NCBI GenBank assembly: GCA_024276015.1
Contig: JAJRXZ010000028.1
Coordinates: forward strand, 35,848-99,847
Direction: 5' to 3'
Source of the DNA: Spirochaetota bacterium
GTDB lineage: Bacteria; Spirochaetota; UBA4802; UBA5550
DNA: 64,000 nt
The position numbers and the translations under genes were made by a program. Shown here in pieces: positions 29,590 through 39,683 of this stretch (within the stretch, counting starts at the first letter, position 1; each line of letters opens with the position of its first letter). A model generated the notes under the pieces. It saw only the letters and a program-made list of their open reading frames with translations, did not search any database and was not told where the DNA came from.

Positions 29590-29887
29590 TAAGTCTCCGG
29601 TGACAATTCTCTGATAAAATTTTACTTCAATAAATCAATAATTGGATTATGCTGCAAACAGTTTTTAGATTTGTTGATCAAATAATTGTTATATAGCTGC
29701 AATCTATTTTTTATATTAAAATAATTCTAAAATAAATCTAATTTTTGAAAAGTTTTATAAAAGACCATTGACTATGGATAGTTTTAGATGTATATTAATT
29801 CGATATTATACAGAAAATATATGTTAAGAATTCTATAATGCTTTTACATATTTTTCTGTTAAGATGTCAGACTCCTGGAGGTTAAAA

Positions 29888-31447
29888 ATGTCACTATCAT
29901 GGAAAAATTTATCATTGACCAAAAAAATGCTGATCCCGGGAATAATTCTGATTATAATCTTTTCCGCATTTATAATCGGGTATTACCTTCCTATGATGAA
30001 AACCGAAATTATTAAAGAGCAGAAAATAAAACTAAAAGAAATTACCAAAACAGCCGTCAGTATAATGAAAAAATTTGACGACGACGCATCAAAGGGGCTC
30101 ATTACAAAAGAGGAAGCTCAGGAAAGAGCAAAGCAGGTAATTGAAAAGATGAGGTACGGCCCGGAAAACAAAGATTATCTATGGATAAATGACTTTCACC
30201 CCACAATGATAATGCACCCATGGGTAAAGAGACTGAATGGCAAGGACTTAAGTAATTTTAAGGATAAAAAAGGGAAGCACCTCTTTGTTGAATTTGCAAA
30301 AGTATGCAAAGAAAAGGGAAGCGGATATGTAGACTATTTTTGGCAGTGGAAAGACCAGAAAGATAAAATTGTGCCGAAAATATCATACGTTGAAGCCTAT
30401 AAACCGTGGGAATGGATCGTTGGAACAGGAATGTATATAGAGGATGTTAATAAACAGATCAACAGCCTGTTTATGAATATTATTATTGTTCTATCATTTA
30501 TTCTTGTGATCTTTATTATAATTATCTTCTTTTCAACAAAAACGATCATTAATCCTCTGAAGGAAAGCCTTCACTATGCAAAAAATATTACGGAAGGAGA
30601 TCTCACCGTAGATATAAAGATAACAAGCAATGACGAGACCGGCCAATTGGTAACAGCTCTTAAGAACATGCTTGAAGCCTTTGTCAGAATTATTAAGAGT
30701 TTGATGGAAAGTACAAATTCAATTACCGCCGCTTCGAATCAGATCAATTCAACCGCGCAGCACCTCAGTGAAAGAGCCAATACTCAGGCTGCCAACATGG
30801 AGGAAATTTCATCATCTCTTCAGGAAATGGGCGCAACAATATCACAGAATACCGAAAATGCGCGAAAAACGGACGAAATCGCTCAAAAAACCGCAACACA
30901 GGCTGAAGAGGGCGCAAAAGCCGTGGAGGATACGGTTACTGCAATGAGACACATTGCCGAAAAGATAACCCTGATCGAAGATATAGCTTATCAGACAAAT
31001 CTCCTTGCTTTAAATGCAGCCATTGAAGCTGCCAGAGCGGGAGATCACGGAAAGGGCTTTGCAGTTGTAGCCGGAGAAGTGAGAAAGCTTGCTGAAAAAA
31101 GCCAGGTTGCAGCGCAGGAGATAGGAAATCTTACATCTGACAGCGTAGCAGTTGCCGAAAGAGCGGGCAGCCTTTTCCAGGAGATAGTACCAAATATCAA
31201 AAAAACCGCTGACCTTGTTCAGGATATTACTGCCGCTTCCGAACAGCAGAATGAAGGCGTTAATCAGATCAACAAAAGCGTGGATGAGATCAATATGGTT
31301 ACTCAGCAAAATGCCGCATCATCCGAAGAACTTGCAAGCACATCAGAGATGATGGGTACTCATATAAACAAACTCAGAGAAATTGTAGAATTTTTCAGAC
31401 TTAAATCCGCCGCTGAAAGCGGTGAGACTAAGCAGATAGAAGAATAA
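29888..31447 (+). CDS. Methyl-accepting chemotaxis protein with single Cache-type sensor
   Basis: Start at 29888 after GGAGG; periplasmic [23 protein letters not shown]...GWIVGTGMY-like Cache; HAMP; signalling hairpin. Confidence 0.95.
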   Translation: MSLSWKNLSLTKKMLIPGIILIIIFSAFIIGYYLPMMKTEIIKEQKIKLKEITKTAVSIMKKFDDDASKGLITKEEAQERAKQVIEKMRYGPENKDYLWINDFHPTMIMHPWVKRLNGKDLSNFKDKKGKHLFVEFAKVCKEKGSGYVDYFWQWKDQKDKIVPKISYVEAYKPWEWIVGTGMYIEDVNKQINSLFMNIIIVLSFILVIFIIIIFFSTKTIINPLKESLHYAKNITEGDLTVDIKITSNDETGQLVTALKNMLEAFVRIIKSLMESTNSITAASNQINSTAQHLSERANTQAANMEEISSSLQEMGATISQNTENARKTDEIAQKTATQAEEGAKAVEDTVTAMRHIAEKITLIEDIAYQTNLLALNAAIEAARAGDHGKGFAVVAGEVRKLAEKSQVAAQEIGNLTSDSVAVAERAGSLFQEIVPNIKKTADLVQDITAASEQQNEGVNQINKSVDEINMVTQQNAASSEELASTSEMMGTHINKLREIVEFFRLKSAAESGETKQIEE

Positions 31448-31483
31448 TTTTCCCCGATCAAAAACCTGCTCGTTACTAAAATC

Positions 31484-31515
31484 AAAGGCTTTTTATTTAT
31501 AAAAAGCCTTTTTTT
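31484..31515 (+). terminator. Rho-independent terminator of the MCP gene
   Basis: AAAGGCTTTTTA-TTTA-TAAAAAGCCTTTTTTT. Confidence 0.8.
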
Positions 31516-31616
31516 GTTCACTTTAAATTATATTTTCTATAAAAATGGTTTTATTTTTTTTACATCTATATTATAAATGCCAGCAATAATTTCGACAAAA
31601 TCGAATTTTAAAATAT

Positions 31617-31720
31617 GTATATCAAAAAACATCGATTTTGTCCCTTTGCAAAGGACAAAGTCCCGATCAGATCATATACCGATCCATTTAATATGGAAAT
31701 TTTTAATGATGACCGGTATA
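31617..31720 (+). repeat. Dispersed two-hairpin element, copy C (upstream of M29 aminopeptidase)
   Basis: GTATATCAAAAAACATCGATTTTGTCCCTTTGCAAAGGACAAAGTC...TATACCGATCCATTTAATATGGAAATTTTTAATGATGACCGGTATA; reverse complement matches copy B along its length. Confidence 0.85.
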
Positions 31721-31741
31721 CACAGAATAAAGGTGACCTCA

Positions 31742-32944
31742 ATGATATTGACAAAAACAGAACTGGAAAAATATGCTGATGTAATAATATGGGGGCTCGA
31801 AACAGCAAGAAGAAAAAAATTTAAACCTTACAATATTATTCAGATCAGGTACGATTTTGATGCTATTGATCTGGCTGAAATATTACACAGAAAATTGATC
31901 CGGAAAAAAATGATAACTATTCTCAGAGCATTATCTACTCCTGTTATGGAAAAAGATTTTTTTACTTATTCGGATAAAAAATTACGAACATTTATCGGCA
32001 AATGGGAAAATATATACATGGATGACCTGAACGGCAATATTTTTCTCTCTGCTCCGGCTTCATTAACGCATTTAAAAAATATTGACCCTAAGCGCATAAA
32101 CGAAAGTACTGTTGCCAGAAAGAAACTGAGGAAAATTCTGGAGAAAAGAGAGGAGATGGGACTTTTCAGCTGGACATTATGCACCCTTCCCACGCCCGAA
32201 CTTGCTAAAAAGGCAAAATTATCATTAAAAGAATATTCCGCTCAGATCGTTAAAGCATGTTTTCTGAATGAAAGGGATCCCATATCCAACTGGAACGAAA
32301 TACTGAAAAACAGTATGGAGATCAAAAAATGGCTCAACAGTCTGCCTATTGAGACAATAAGACTTGAATCTGAAAAATGCGATCTCACAATATTGCTGGG
32401 AGAAAAGAGAAAGTTCTTAGGAGTTTCCGGACATAACATACCTTCCTTCGAGATATTTACATCTCCCGATTGGCGGGGAACCGAAGGGATATACCATGCG
32501 AACCTCCCTTCATATAGAAACGGCAACTATGTGGAAGAAATAACGCTGGAATTCCAAAAGGGCGAGGTTGTCAAAGCCCGCGCAAAAAAAGGCAACGCCT
32601 TTCTGAAAAAGATGCTTGAGATGGATAAAGGAGCAAAACGGCTTGGCGAATTTTCTCTGACAGACAAAAGATTCTCAAGAATTAACAAGTTTATGGCCGA
32701 TACTCTTTTTGACGAAAATTTCGGCGGAAATTACGGGAACTGCCATATTGCAATCGGAACATCCTACTCTGATACCTTTTCCGGTAATACGGCAAATCTG
32801 ACTCAAAAGATGAAAAACAATCTCGGTTTTAACGACTCGGCGCTTCACTGGGATTTAATTAATACTGAAAACAAAACAGTAACGGCCCGGCTGAAAACCG
32901 GCGAAAAGATCACTCTTTATGAAAAAGGTATATTCAAGTATTAA
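31742..32944 (+). CDS. Aminopeptidase, M29 (thermophilic metallopeptidase) family
   Basis: ADTLFDENFGGNYGNCHIAIGTSYSDTFSGN, GFNDSALHWDLI; start placed after the repeat element. Confidence 0.88.
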   Translation: MILTKTELEKYADVIIWGLETARRKKFKPYNIIQIRYDFDAIDLAEILHRKLIRKKMITILRALSTPVMEKDFFTYSDKKLRTFIGKWENIYMDDLNGNIFLSAPASLTHLKNIDPKRINESTVARKKLRKILEKREEMGLFSWTLCTLPTPELAKKAKLSLKEYSAQIVKACFLNERDPISNWNEILKNSMEIKKWLNSLPIETIRLESEKCDLTILLGEKRKFLGVSGHNIPSFEIFTSPDWRGTEGIYHANLPSYRNGNYVEEITLEFQKGEVVKARAKKGNAFLKKMLEMDKGAKRLGEFSLTDKRFSRINKFMADTLFDENFGGNYGNCHIAIGTSYSDTFSGNTANLTQKMKNNLGFNDSALHWDLINTENKTVTARLKTGEKITLYEKGIFKY

Positions 32945-32959
32945 AATCTATGGGTCATA

Positions 32960-34186
32960 TCAATCGTAGTTTAAAAGCCTTCGCTCCGATGTGAGCTTTC
33001 TCTTCTCAGTCAGATCCTGCGATACCTCAATTGTGCCTTCGTAATTACCATCTTCGTCACGAAGAGCAAAGTATTCGATATAAATAAACCTCTCATTTAC
33101 AGTGATCCAGAACTTTGCGCTGTTCTGTTTTCCGCTGCGAAAATCCTTTAATATCCTCTCCACCGTATCAACGCTTGAAGGAGGATGACAGAACTGTACT
33201 TTCCGTCCGATTATTGCTCTGTTACGGTCAAATATTCTCTCTCTGCCCTGCGTAAAATAGCGCACCGTATCGTGCTTATCCACAAATGTAATATCCACAG
33301 GCAGCGTATTGAGGATCAGCATCAATTCTTTTTTGCTGAAACTGCCGCTTGGCAGCACAATTTGACCGGCCGCGGTTTCAGCTTCGTCATCTTTTACATC
33401 TACGCCTTGAGGGATCCATTTATCAGCAGGATCAAAAAGACAGTAGCCTATCTCATCTTCCTGTTTATAAATTTCATACCATTCCGAATTATCGAGAGTA
33501 TCCATACACATTGGCAGCAGAATATTTTCTTCTTTATAGATCATTTCGGAAACAGATTCGCTTGCCTTCTTCATTGCATCCAGAATGCCCGTAAAATCGG
33601 ATATATTGTTGCCGCTGATCTCGGAAAGCTTTTTCAGAGCATCTTTAATATATTCTCTGGTTTCATCATGTTTTGCCCACATAACCTTTGGAGGGCCCGT
33701 AATGTCATGCTTTTCTAAAAACGGGAAGAGAAGATTCTCTTTTCTTCTGTAGTGTTTATCAACATCGTAAATGGAATTAAAACGCTGTTTCAAATCATTC
33801 AGCAGCTCCCCAAAATCCTTGACATCCTTTTCTTCTATTTTTTTGTACAATTTTTCAAGAGACGATACCTCCCAGCTCAAGGCAAGATTCTCCTGTTGAA
33901 AAGTATGAACAGGGTGCCCAGGCGGGGCCTTATCAGCTCCTTCGGTGTCTATACTCCCTTTCAATACCTCGGTATGTAAATCGCATAATTTAATGATCTC
34001 TTCCTGGGGCAGGCCTTCGGCTATAAGTTCCTGTTCTACCTTTACAACGTCACCATAAGGAACCGATCCCAGCAGTTTTTGAAGCTGTTTCTTTACCGCT
34101 TCGGGAGCTTCCTTTTCATGGAGACTTTTGATCATATGTTTAAGCAATTCCCTCTTCTTTATTTTTTCATCAAGTAATTCGCTCAT
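32960..34186 (-). CDS. DUF438-hemerythrin-PAS domain protein
   Basis: DUF438-like N-terminus, PGHPVHTFQQEN, HYRRKENLLFPFLEKH, HDETR, YKEENILLPM; C-terminal PAS. Confidence 0.88.
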   Translation of the reverse strand: MSELLDEKIKKRELLKHMIKSLHEKEAPEAVKKQLQKLLGSVPYGDVVKVEQELIAEGLPQEEIIKLCDLHTEVLKGSIDTEGADKAPPGHPVHTFQQENLALSWEVSSLEKLYKKIEEKDVKDFGELLNDLKQRFNSIYDVDKHYRRKENLLFPFLEKHDITGPPKVMWAKHDETREYIKDALKKLSEISGNNISDFTGILDAMKKASESVSEMIYKEENILLPMCMDTLDNSEWYEIYKQEDEIGYCLFDPADKWIPQGVDVKDDEAETAAGQIVLPSGSFSKKELMLILNTLPVDITFVDKHDTVRYFTQGRERIFDRNRAIIGRKVQFCHPPSSVDTVERILKDFRSGKQNSAKFWITVNERFIYIEYFALRDEDGNYEGTIEVSQDLTEKRKLTSERRLLNYD

Positions 34187-34289
34187 CCTATACCTCCGAA
34201 AATATAATATTAAATGCTATCGATTTTGCGCATGAATTAATATATAATTCATTCTGACTAATATATCGACCAACCTGCAAAGCTGGAAT

Positions 34290-35201
34290 TCAGTCCTCTT
34301 CATCGTTTTTTATGCTCTTCCTCTGAGCTTCTCTCATCATCTCCTTTATCTTCTTATTGCTTGAACCCAGCATGATCGTGTTTGATCTCCACTCCCTGCA
34401 GTTTTTATAATATTCCGTTGAGAGTCCCACAGCTTCATAGGAATGTAAAAAGTATGTTATTCCGTCACTTCCGGTAAATTCTTTAATACCGGTATATATG
34501 CAATATGTAACAGCATTATTAAGAAGTCTTTTGCCGATTTTGTCACCGGCAGGGTCCAGTTTTCCGGCCTCTTTCAGGATCGTAAATAATCTGTTGCTGT
34601 AAAATTTTACTATATATTTTCCCTTTCTGATCAGGAAGAGAGTTCTCTTTTTATGATCAAGTTTGTGATCATCAAATCTCGTCAGAAGGATCAATTCTCC
34701 TTTCCGAACATATCTTTCGCCGACAAAAATTATTATAGACAGCTTGATCTCATTAGTATAATATTTTTTCAGAAAGTTAATAATTTTTTTTTCCTTCCTG
34801 CTTTTTATCAGCGGAAGCCTCCTCTTTTTTTGAGCAATGAGGCGGGACATGCTTTCCCCCTTTATTTCAGGGATTTTCATATAACCGAAATCAGGTTCGG
34901 AAGGAGGGCCTGCCGTATCATCAACTATTGCCGAGACTCTGTACCAGTATTTAACGCCCGGAGCCGCATTTTTATCGTTAAACGATTCTCCCGCTGTTCT
35001 GCCGATCTCCTCGTAAGGGCCGTCAGCAAAAACCGATCTATAAACTGCATATTCATCTGCACCGTCAATGCCATTCCAGGCAAGACCTATCCCGCGGGCG
35101 GAACCTTTCTCAGACTTTAATTTTTTGACGATCTTATCACTATCATTCCCGAAAACAGGCAGAGCTGCTGCAATAAGCAGAGCAAAGAGCATATTTTTCA
35201 T
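34290..35201 (-). CDS. Secreted hypothetical protein with fibronectin type III-like domain
   Basis: Signal peptide; GIGLAWNGIDGADEYAVYRSVFADGPYEEIGRTAGESFNDKNAAPGVKYWYRVSAI. Confidence 0.7.
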   Translation of the reverse strand: MKNMLFALLIAAALPVFGNDSDKIVKKLKSEKGSARGIGLAWNGIDGADEYAVYRSVFADGPYEEIGRTAGESFNDKNAAPGVKYWYRVSAIVDDTAGPPSEPDFGYMKIPEIKGESMSRLIAQKKRRLPLIKSRKEKKIINFLKKYYTNEIKLSIIIFVGERYVRKGELILLTRFDDHKLDHKKRTLFLIRKGKYIVKFYSNRLFTILKEAGKLDPAGDKIGKRLLNNAVTYCIYTGIKEFTGSDGITYFLHSYEAVGLSTEYYKNCREWRSNTIMLGSSNKKIKEMMREAQRKSIKNDEED

Positions 35202-35403
35202 AATCCATCCTTAATCGATTTATCTTTGTTATCCGTTTTTTATCTTGATCAAAATATAATTAATTTGTAACTAATTCAAGCCTTTTGTTTTATATAATCA
35301 ATATAACAAAAATAATTGCAGAAAAAAATTAAGTTGACTGAGAAGACATATATAGCATTCTTAAATTAATATATAATTCAGGGGACAAAGAATCCGGGAA
35401 TCT

Positions 35404-36699
35404 ATGTTTAGATATATATACAGAAATTTAAAATTCACTATTAAAGACCTGTTAAAAAATACGGCAAAAGCTTTAATATCAAGTTTCGGCATTTTATTCT
35501 TGATCTCATTCCTTGTGCTCTATCTTTCGCTTCGAACTTCAATGAAAGACTATATAGGTGAAAAACTATTCGGAAAACTTGCCATAAACGAGATCGTTAT
35601 ATATCCAAAAGCCGGATACGGCAAGGATGTATACTCCACCATTGCCAGTAAAAGAAATACCATCAGGCCTTCCATTGTCAAAAGAATACGCAGAATGAAA
35701 GATTTCTCAAGAGTCTACAGTCTCATAAGATTGAACTATGAATCTAAAATACTGGTGGAATTAATGGGGAGATCGAAAAAGCCTCATGCCCCTCTATACG
35801 GCATAGAACCGGGATTTTTCGCCGGTAAAAACCGAAGATGGCGGCAGTTCAGAACAAAAGCGGTTCTGCCTATTATTGCGCCGAAACTGGTAATCAAACT
35901 TTTTAACAACTATGCTGCCGTTAGAGGAATGCCTCAGTTTACTGAAAAACAGCTGATAGGTTTCCCGGGCGAACTCTATATAAAAACATCCGATTATTAT
36001 GCAGAGGAAGAGATCAAATACAAATTCCCTGTAAAACTACATTCGCTTACTTCAGACCTGGAGTTCTCCGGGCTGTTAGTTCCCAACGATTTCATCGTTA
36101 AATTTGCCAGAAAACACAGCCGCGATTCCGGTAAATATAAGAAAGGGTATTCATATGTCAGACTTTTCGCAAGAGTTAAGAACATTAAAGATCTTCCTGC
36201 AATTACAAAAAAATTACAAAAGATGGGTCTGAAAGTCAAATCCCAAAGCGATATCTCAAAAAAAACCAACAGAGCTCTTGAGATCGTGGACAGCGTCTCA
36301 TTGCTGATCGGTTCCATCATTCTGATCCTAACAGTAATAGCAATTTTTAACTCCTATTTAATTATTGTTCATAACAGAAGTTACGGATTCTCTTTAAAGA
36401 GAGTTATAGGTGTATCAAAAATAAGAATAGTTTTTAACTTTCTTATTGAAGCGGCAGTTATCGGAGTGATCTACGGTTTAATAGGATTTTTTGTTGGATC
36501 TTATTTGACTACATATCTTTCTTTGAATCTTTCAAAGTGGATCCCTGTTTTAAAGGGACTTGTTCTTGTCCCTGCAGGAAAGGCCCTTTTGATCAAGGCA
36601 ATTCTATTGTCGGTTTCCGTTTCCTGTTTATCTGCACTTATTCCCGCTCTATTTGCTTCAAATATGAATTTATTCAAAGCAGTAAGGAAAATGGGTTAA
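35404..36699 (+). CDS. ABC transporter permease, FtsX/MacB-like
   Basis: N-terminal TM, large extracytoplasmic region, three C-terminal TM segments with GFSLKRVIGVSKIRIVFNFLIEAAVIGVIYGLIG. Confidence 0.88.
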   Translation: MFRYIYRNLKFTIKDLLKNTAKALISSFGILFLISFLVLYLSLRTSMKDYIGEKLFGKLAINEIVIYPKAGYGKDVYSTIASKRNTIRPSIVKRIRRMKDFSRVYSLIRLNYESKILVELMGRSKKPHAPLYGIEPGFFAGKNRRWRQFRTKAVLPIIAPKLVIKLFNNYAAVRGMPQFTEKQLIGFPGELYIKTSDYYAEEEIKYKFPVKLHSLTSDLEFSGLLVPNDFIVKFARKHSRDSGKYKKGYSYVRLFARVKNIKDLPAITKKLQKMGLKVKSQSDISKKTNRALEIVDSVSLLIGSIILILTVIAIFNSYLIIVHNRSYGFSLKRVIGVSKIRIVFNFLIEAAVIGVIYGLIGFFVGSYLTTYLSLNLSKWIPVLKGLVLVPAGKALLIKAILLSVSVSCLSALIPALFASNMNLFKAVRKMG

Positions 36700-36723
36700 C
36701 GCACAATTAATCAGGATAAAAAA

Positions 36724-37479
36724 ATGTTAAAAATCGATAAGGTAAGTATCTCTTTCGGCAGCAGAAAAATATTAGATGATATCTCACTTGAAATAAATGA
36801 AAGATCTATTGTTGCCATAACCGGGAAATCCGGTACCGGAAAATCAACACTTCTTGGTATTATTTCCGGTCTGATGAAACCTGACAGTGGAAAAGTTTTT
36901 TTCGAAAACCAGGATATCTACAGATGGAGCGATTTTAAAAGATCCAGATTCAGGAATAGAAAGATGGGATTTGTATTCCAGTTTTTCAGCCTGCTGCCTG
37001 AAGTAACGGCCTATGAAAATATCATGTACCCGGCTATCCTGAACCCCTTTACCTCAAAGAACATTAAAGATGAAATTAAGGAATTGATCGACTTTTTAAA
37101 ACTTGGCGATATAGCAGATCAATATCCATCAACGCTATCGGGAGGAGAAAGACAGCGCGTGGCCATTGCCAGGGCAATAATAAATAAACCCAGAATAATC
37201 CTTGCCGACGAACCTACCGGAAACCTTGATGATGATACTACATATGATATTATTGACCTCTTCAAAAAACTTAAGGAAGAGAGAGGGATAACAACTCTGC
37301 TGGCAACACATGAGAAAAAACTTGTGGAGAATTCGGATATTTCCTACAATTTGGAAAATGGTGCTCTATCATTGCAAAAGCGTAAAAAAATAAGAAGCGG
37401 CAAAAAATCCGCACCGACACTAAGAGCAGTTGAGGAGAAGAAACCGGCAAAAAAGAGACCGAAAAAGGCTAAACCATAA
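36724..37479 (+). CDS. ABC transporter ATP-binding protein, LolD/MacB-like
   Basis: TGKSGTGKSTLLGIISGL Walker A, LSGGERQRVAIARAI, ILADEPTGNLD; Lys-rich C-terminal tail. Confidence 0.95.
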   Translation: MLKIDKVSISFGSRKILDDISLEINERSIVAITGKSGTGKSTLLGIISGLMKPDSGKVFFENQDIYRWSDFKRSRFRNRKMGFVFQFFSLLPEVTAYENIMYPAILNPFTSKNIKDEIKELIDFLKLGDIADQYPSTLSGGERQRVAIARAIINKPRIILADEPTGNLDDDTTYDIIDLFKKLKEERGITTLLATHEKKLVENSDISYNLENGALSLQKRKKIRSGKKSAPTLRAVEEKKPAKKRPKKAKP

Positions 37480-37483
37480 AATG

Positions 37484-39562
37484 TTATTTTTCCGATATCC
37501 TTGAAAAATCCATCAGATTGGAAAAATTGCTTAAAATATCTTCAAGTAAATATAATCTGTTATCTCTCACATCAGCGTTTTCGTCCATTACAAGAACTTT
37601 ATCAAAAAACGCGTCAATCAATCCTTTCCCTTCTATTATCAGGTTAAACAGCTTAATGTATTCTCCTGTTTTGATATAGTTTTCAATATCATTCTTTTTT
37701 GAATTAAAAAAATTATAGAGATCAATTTCTTCCTTTTCCTTTAAAAGTTCTCTGCTGAATTTCAACTTATAGTTGTGGTTCTTCTTTCTGAATCCCGATA
37801 CAATATTATTCATCCTCTTGAAACTGAGAAGCATTTCAGAAAACCTTTCATTCTTTCTGAATTCATTGATACTCTTTGCCCTGAGATAAAGTTCCAGAAA
37901 ATCGTAATTCTCAGTGGAAAGACATGCGTCAATTTCATCATATCTGAAACCTCTGTCAGCAAAAATCGTCTTTGCCCTTGCAGAAATGAATTCCAGTATA
38001 TTATGGACCAGTTCTTTGCCGTGTTTATAATTTACGGAAATGCTCTTTAATATATCCTTCAGATCAAGGTTAATATTGTTGCTTATTGAAATTTCAACAA
38101 TAGCATTGGCCTGCCTTCTTAAAGCATAGGGATCCTGTGACCCCTTGGGGATATTTCCTACAGAGAATGAGCCGAAAATATTATCAAGCTTTTCCGACAA
38201 TGAAACAACAATTGAAACAATTCCTTCAGGCAGCGAATCGCCATGATACCTGGGAGCATAATGCTCGTTTATCGCCATTGCCGCTTCAGGATCTTCGCCG
38301 TCATTCAAAGCATATATAGTTCCGATTCTTCCCTGAAGAGAACTGAATTCGCAGACCATAGCCGTATTCAAATCCGTTTTACAAAGAAGTACTGCCCTTC
38401 TGATCTTACTTCTCTTCTCCTCTTCCAGTCTCAATCTTTCGGATATACAATCTGCAATGAATTCCATTCTCTTAACTTTGTCATAAATTGACCCCAGGTC
38501 TTTATGAAACAAAACACTTTTAAGAGAATCCACTCTGTCAATAAGTTTCACCCTGCTGTCCTCTTCATAAAAGAACCGCGCATCATTAAAGCGCGCTGTT
38601 ATTACTCTGACATTGCCGGTTTTTACGTGTTCGGTAACAGGATTGTTGGAAACAACAAGAAAGCAGTCGCTTAAACCTCCCTTATCATTCGCGACTGAAA
38701 AATATTTCTGATGCTCTTTCATTTCTGCTATTAAAACAATATCGGGGATCCTTAAAAACTCTCTGTTAAAATTGCATGCTGCAACATAGGGTTTTTCCAC
38801 AAGAAAAGTCACAACATCGAGAAGCTCTTCATCTCTGTTCAGAGATCCACCCGCTTTCAGAGCAGCTTCTTCAAGATCTGCTATAATTTTTTCCTTCCTC
38901 CTCTTATGGTTAACTATTACATCATTTTCCTCAAGAATTTTCTCATAATCTTTGATCTTATTGATCGTCAGCATTCTGTCCTTCTGTATATAGTGCCCTC
39001 TTGTTTTATTGGATGATTTAATGCCGTCAATTTCAAAGTCGATAACAGAATCATTAAAGAGTATTAAAAAATATGATATGGGTCTGGGGAAAAGGATCTT
39101 TTTATCGCTCCATCTCATCTGTTTTGGGAATGTTAAATTTCTGATGATTGACTCAATGATCTCAGGTATTATTTTTTCGGTCTTTTGGGATTCCAGTCTC
39201 TTTTCAGCAAATACATATGTCCCTTTATCAAGTTCCTTTGTATAAATATTGTCTAAAGACAGGTTATTTCCTTTTAAAAAGCCCATTAAAGCCTTCGAGG
39301 GATTCCCGTCTTCGTTATAGGCTGCTTTTTGCGAAGGTCCCTTTAACTCAACAGTTTCTTCCTGCTGCTCATCATCAAGATCTGAAACCATTATAGCAAA
39401 CCTTCTCGGAGTTGCAAAAACTTCCACTTCACCGAAGTTAATTCGGCTTCCCTTAAGTTTTTCAGTTAATATTTTTTTTATCATTTCTATAGCAGGCGGT
39501 ATATACCCTGCAGGGATCTCTTCAGTACCTATCTCACACAAAAAATTCGTATTATGTAACAT
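37484..39562 (-). CDS. glyS: Glycyl-tRNA synthetase beta subunit
   Basis: LCEIGTEEIPAGYIPPA, VEVFATPRRFAIMVSDL, LKGPSQKAAYNEDGNPSKALMGF, RIGTIYALNDGEDPEAAMAINEHYAPR. Confidence 0.96.
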   Translation of the reverse strand: MLHNTNFLCEIGTEEIPAGYIPPAIEMIKKILTEKLKGSRINFGEVEVFATPRRFAIMVSDLDDEQQEETVELKGPSQKAAYNEDGNPSKALMGFLKGNNLSLDNIYTKELDKGTYVFAEKRLESQKTEKIIPEIIESIIRNLTFPKQMRWSDKKILFPRPISYFLILFNDSVIDFEIDGIKSSNKTRGHYIQKDRMLTINKIKDYEKILEENDVIVNHKRRKEKIIADLEEAALKAGGSLNRDEELLDVVTFLVEKPYVAACNFNREFLRIPDIVLIAEMKEHQKYFSVANDKGGLSDCFLVVSNNPVTEHVKTGNVRVITARFNDARFFYEEDSRVKLIDRVDSLKSVLFHKDLGSIYDKVKRMEFIADCISERLRLEEEKRSKIRRAVLLCKTDLNTAMVCEFSSLQGRIGTIYALNDGEDPEAAMAINEHYAPRYHGDSLPEGIVSIVVSLSEKLDNIFGSFSVGNIPKGSQDPYALRRQANAIVEISISNNINLDLKDILKSISVNYKHGKELVHNILEFISARAKTIFADRGFRYDEIDACLSTENYDFLELYLRAKSINEFRKNERFSEMLLSFKRMNNIVSGFRKKNHNYKLKFSRELLKEKEEIDLYNFFNSKKNDIENYIKTGEYIKLFNLIIEGKGLIDAFFDKVLVMDENADVRDNRLYLLEDILSNFSNLMDFSRISEK

Positions 39563-39683
39563 CCTGTTTCTCCAAGTAATAAAAAAAATATTATGTAATT
39601 TCAGCCGCTGCTTTGGGTATAATTTTGATCAATTAAATGAGTCAATTCATTTTTTTATAAAATTGCAGCTTTCTAAGGGGATA

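Noticed and set aside
34235-35381. 17-bp repeat AATTAATATATAATTCA at 34235 and 35365
   Set aside because: Low-complexity AT-rich string; chance or promoter-like composition is sufficient.
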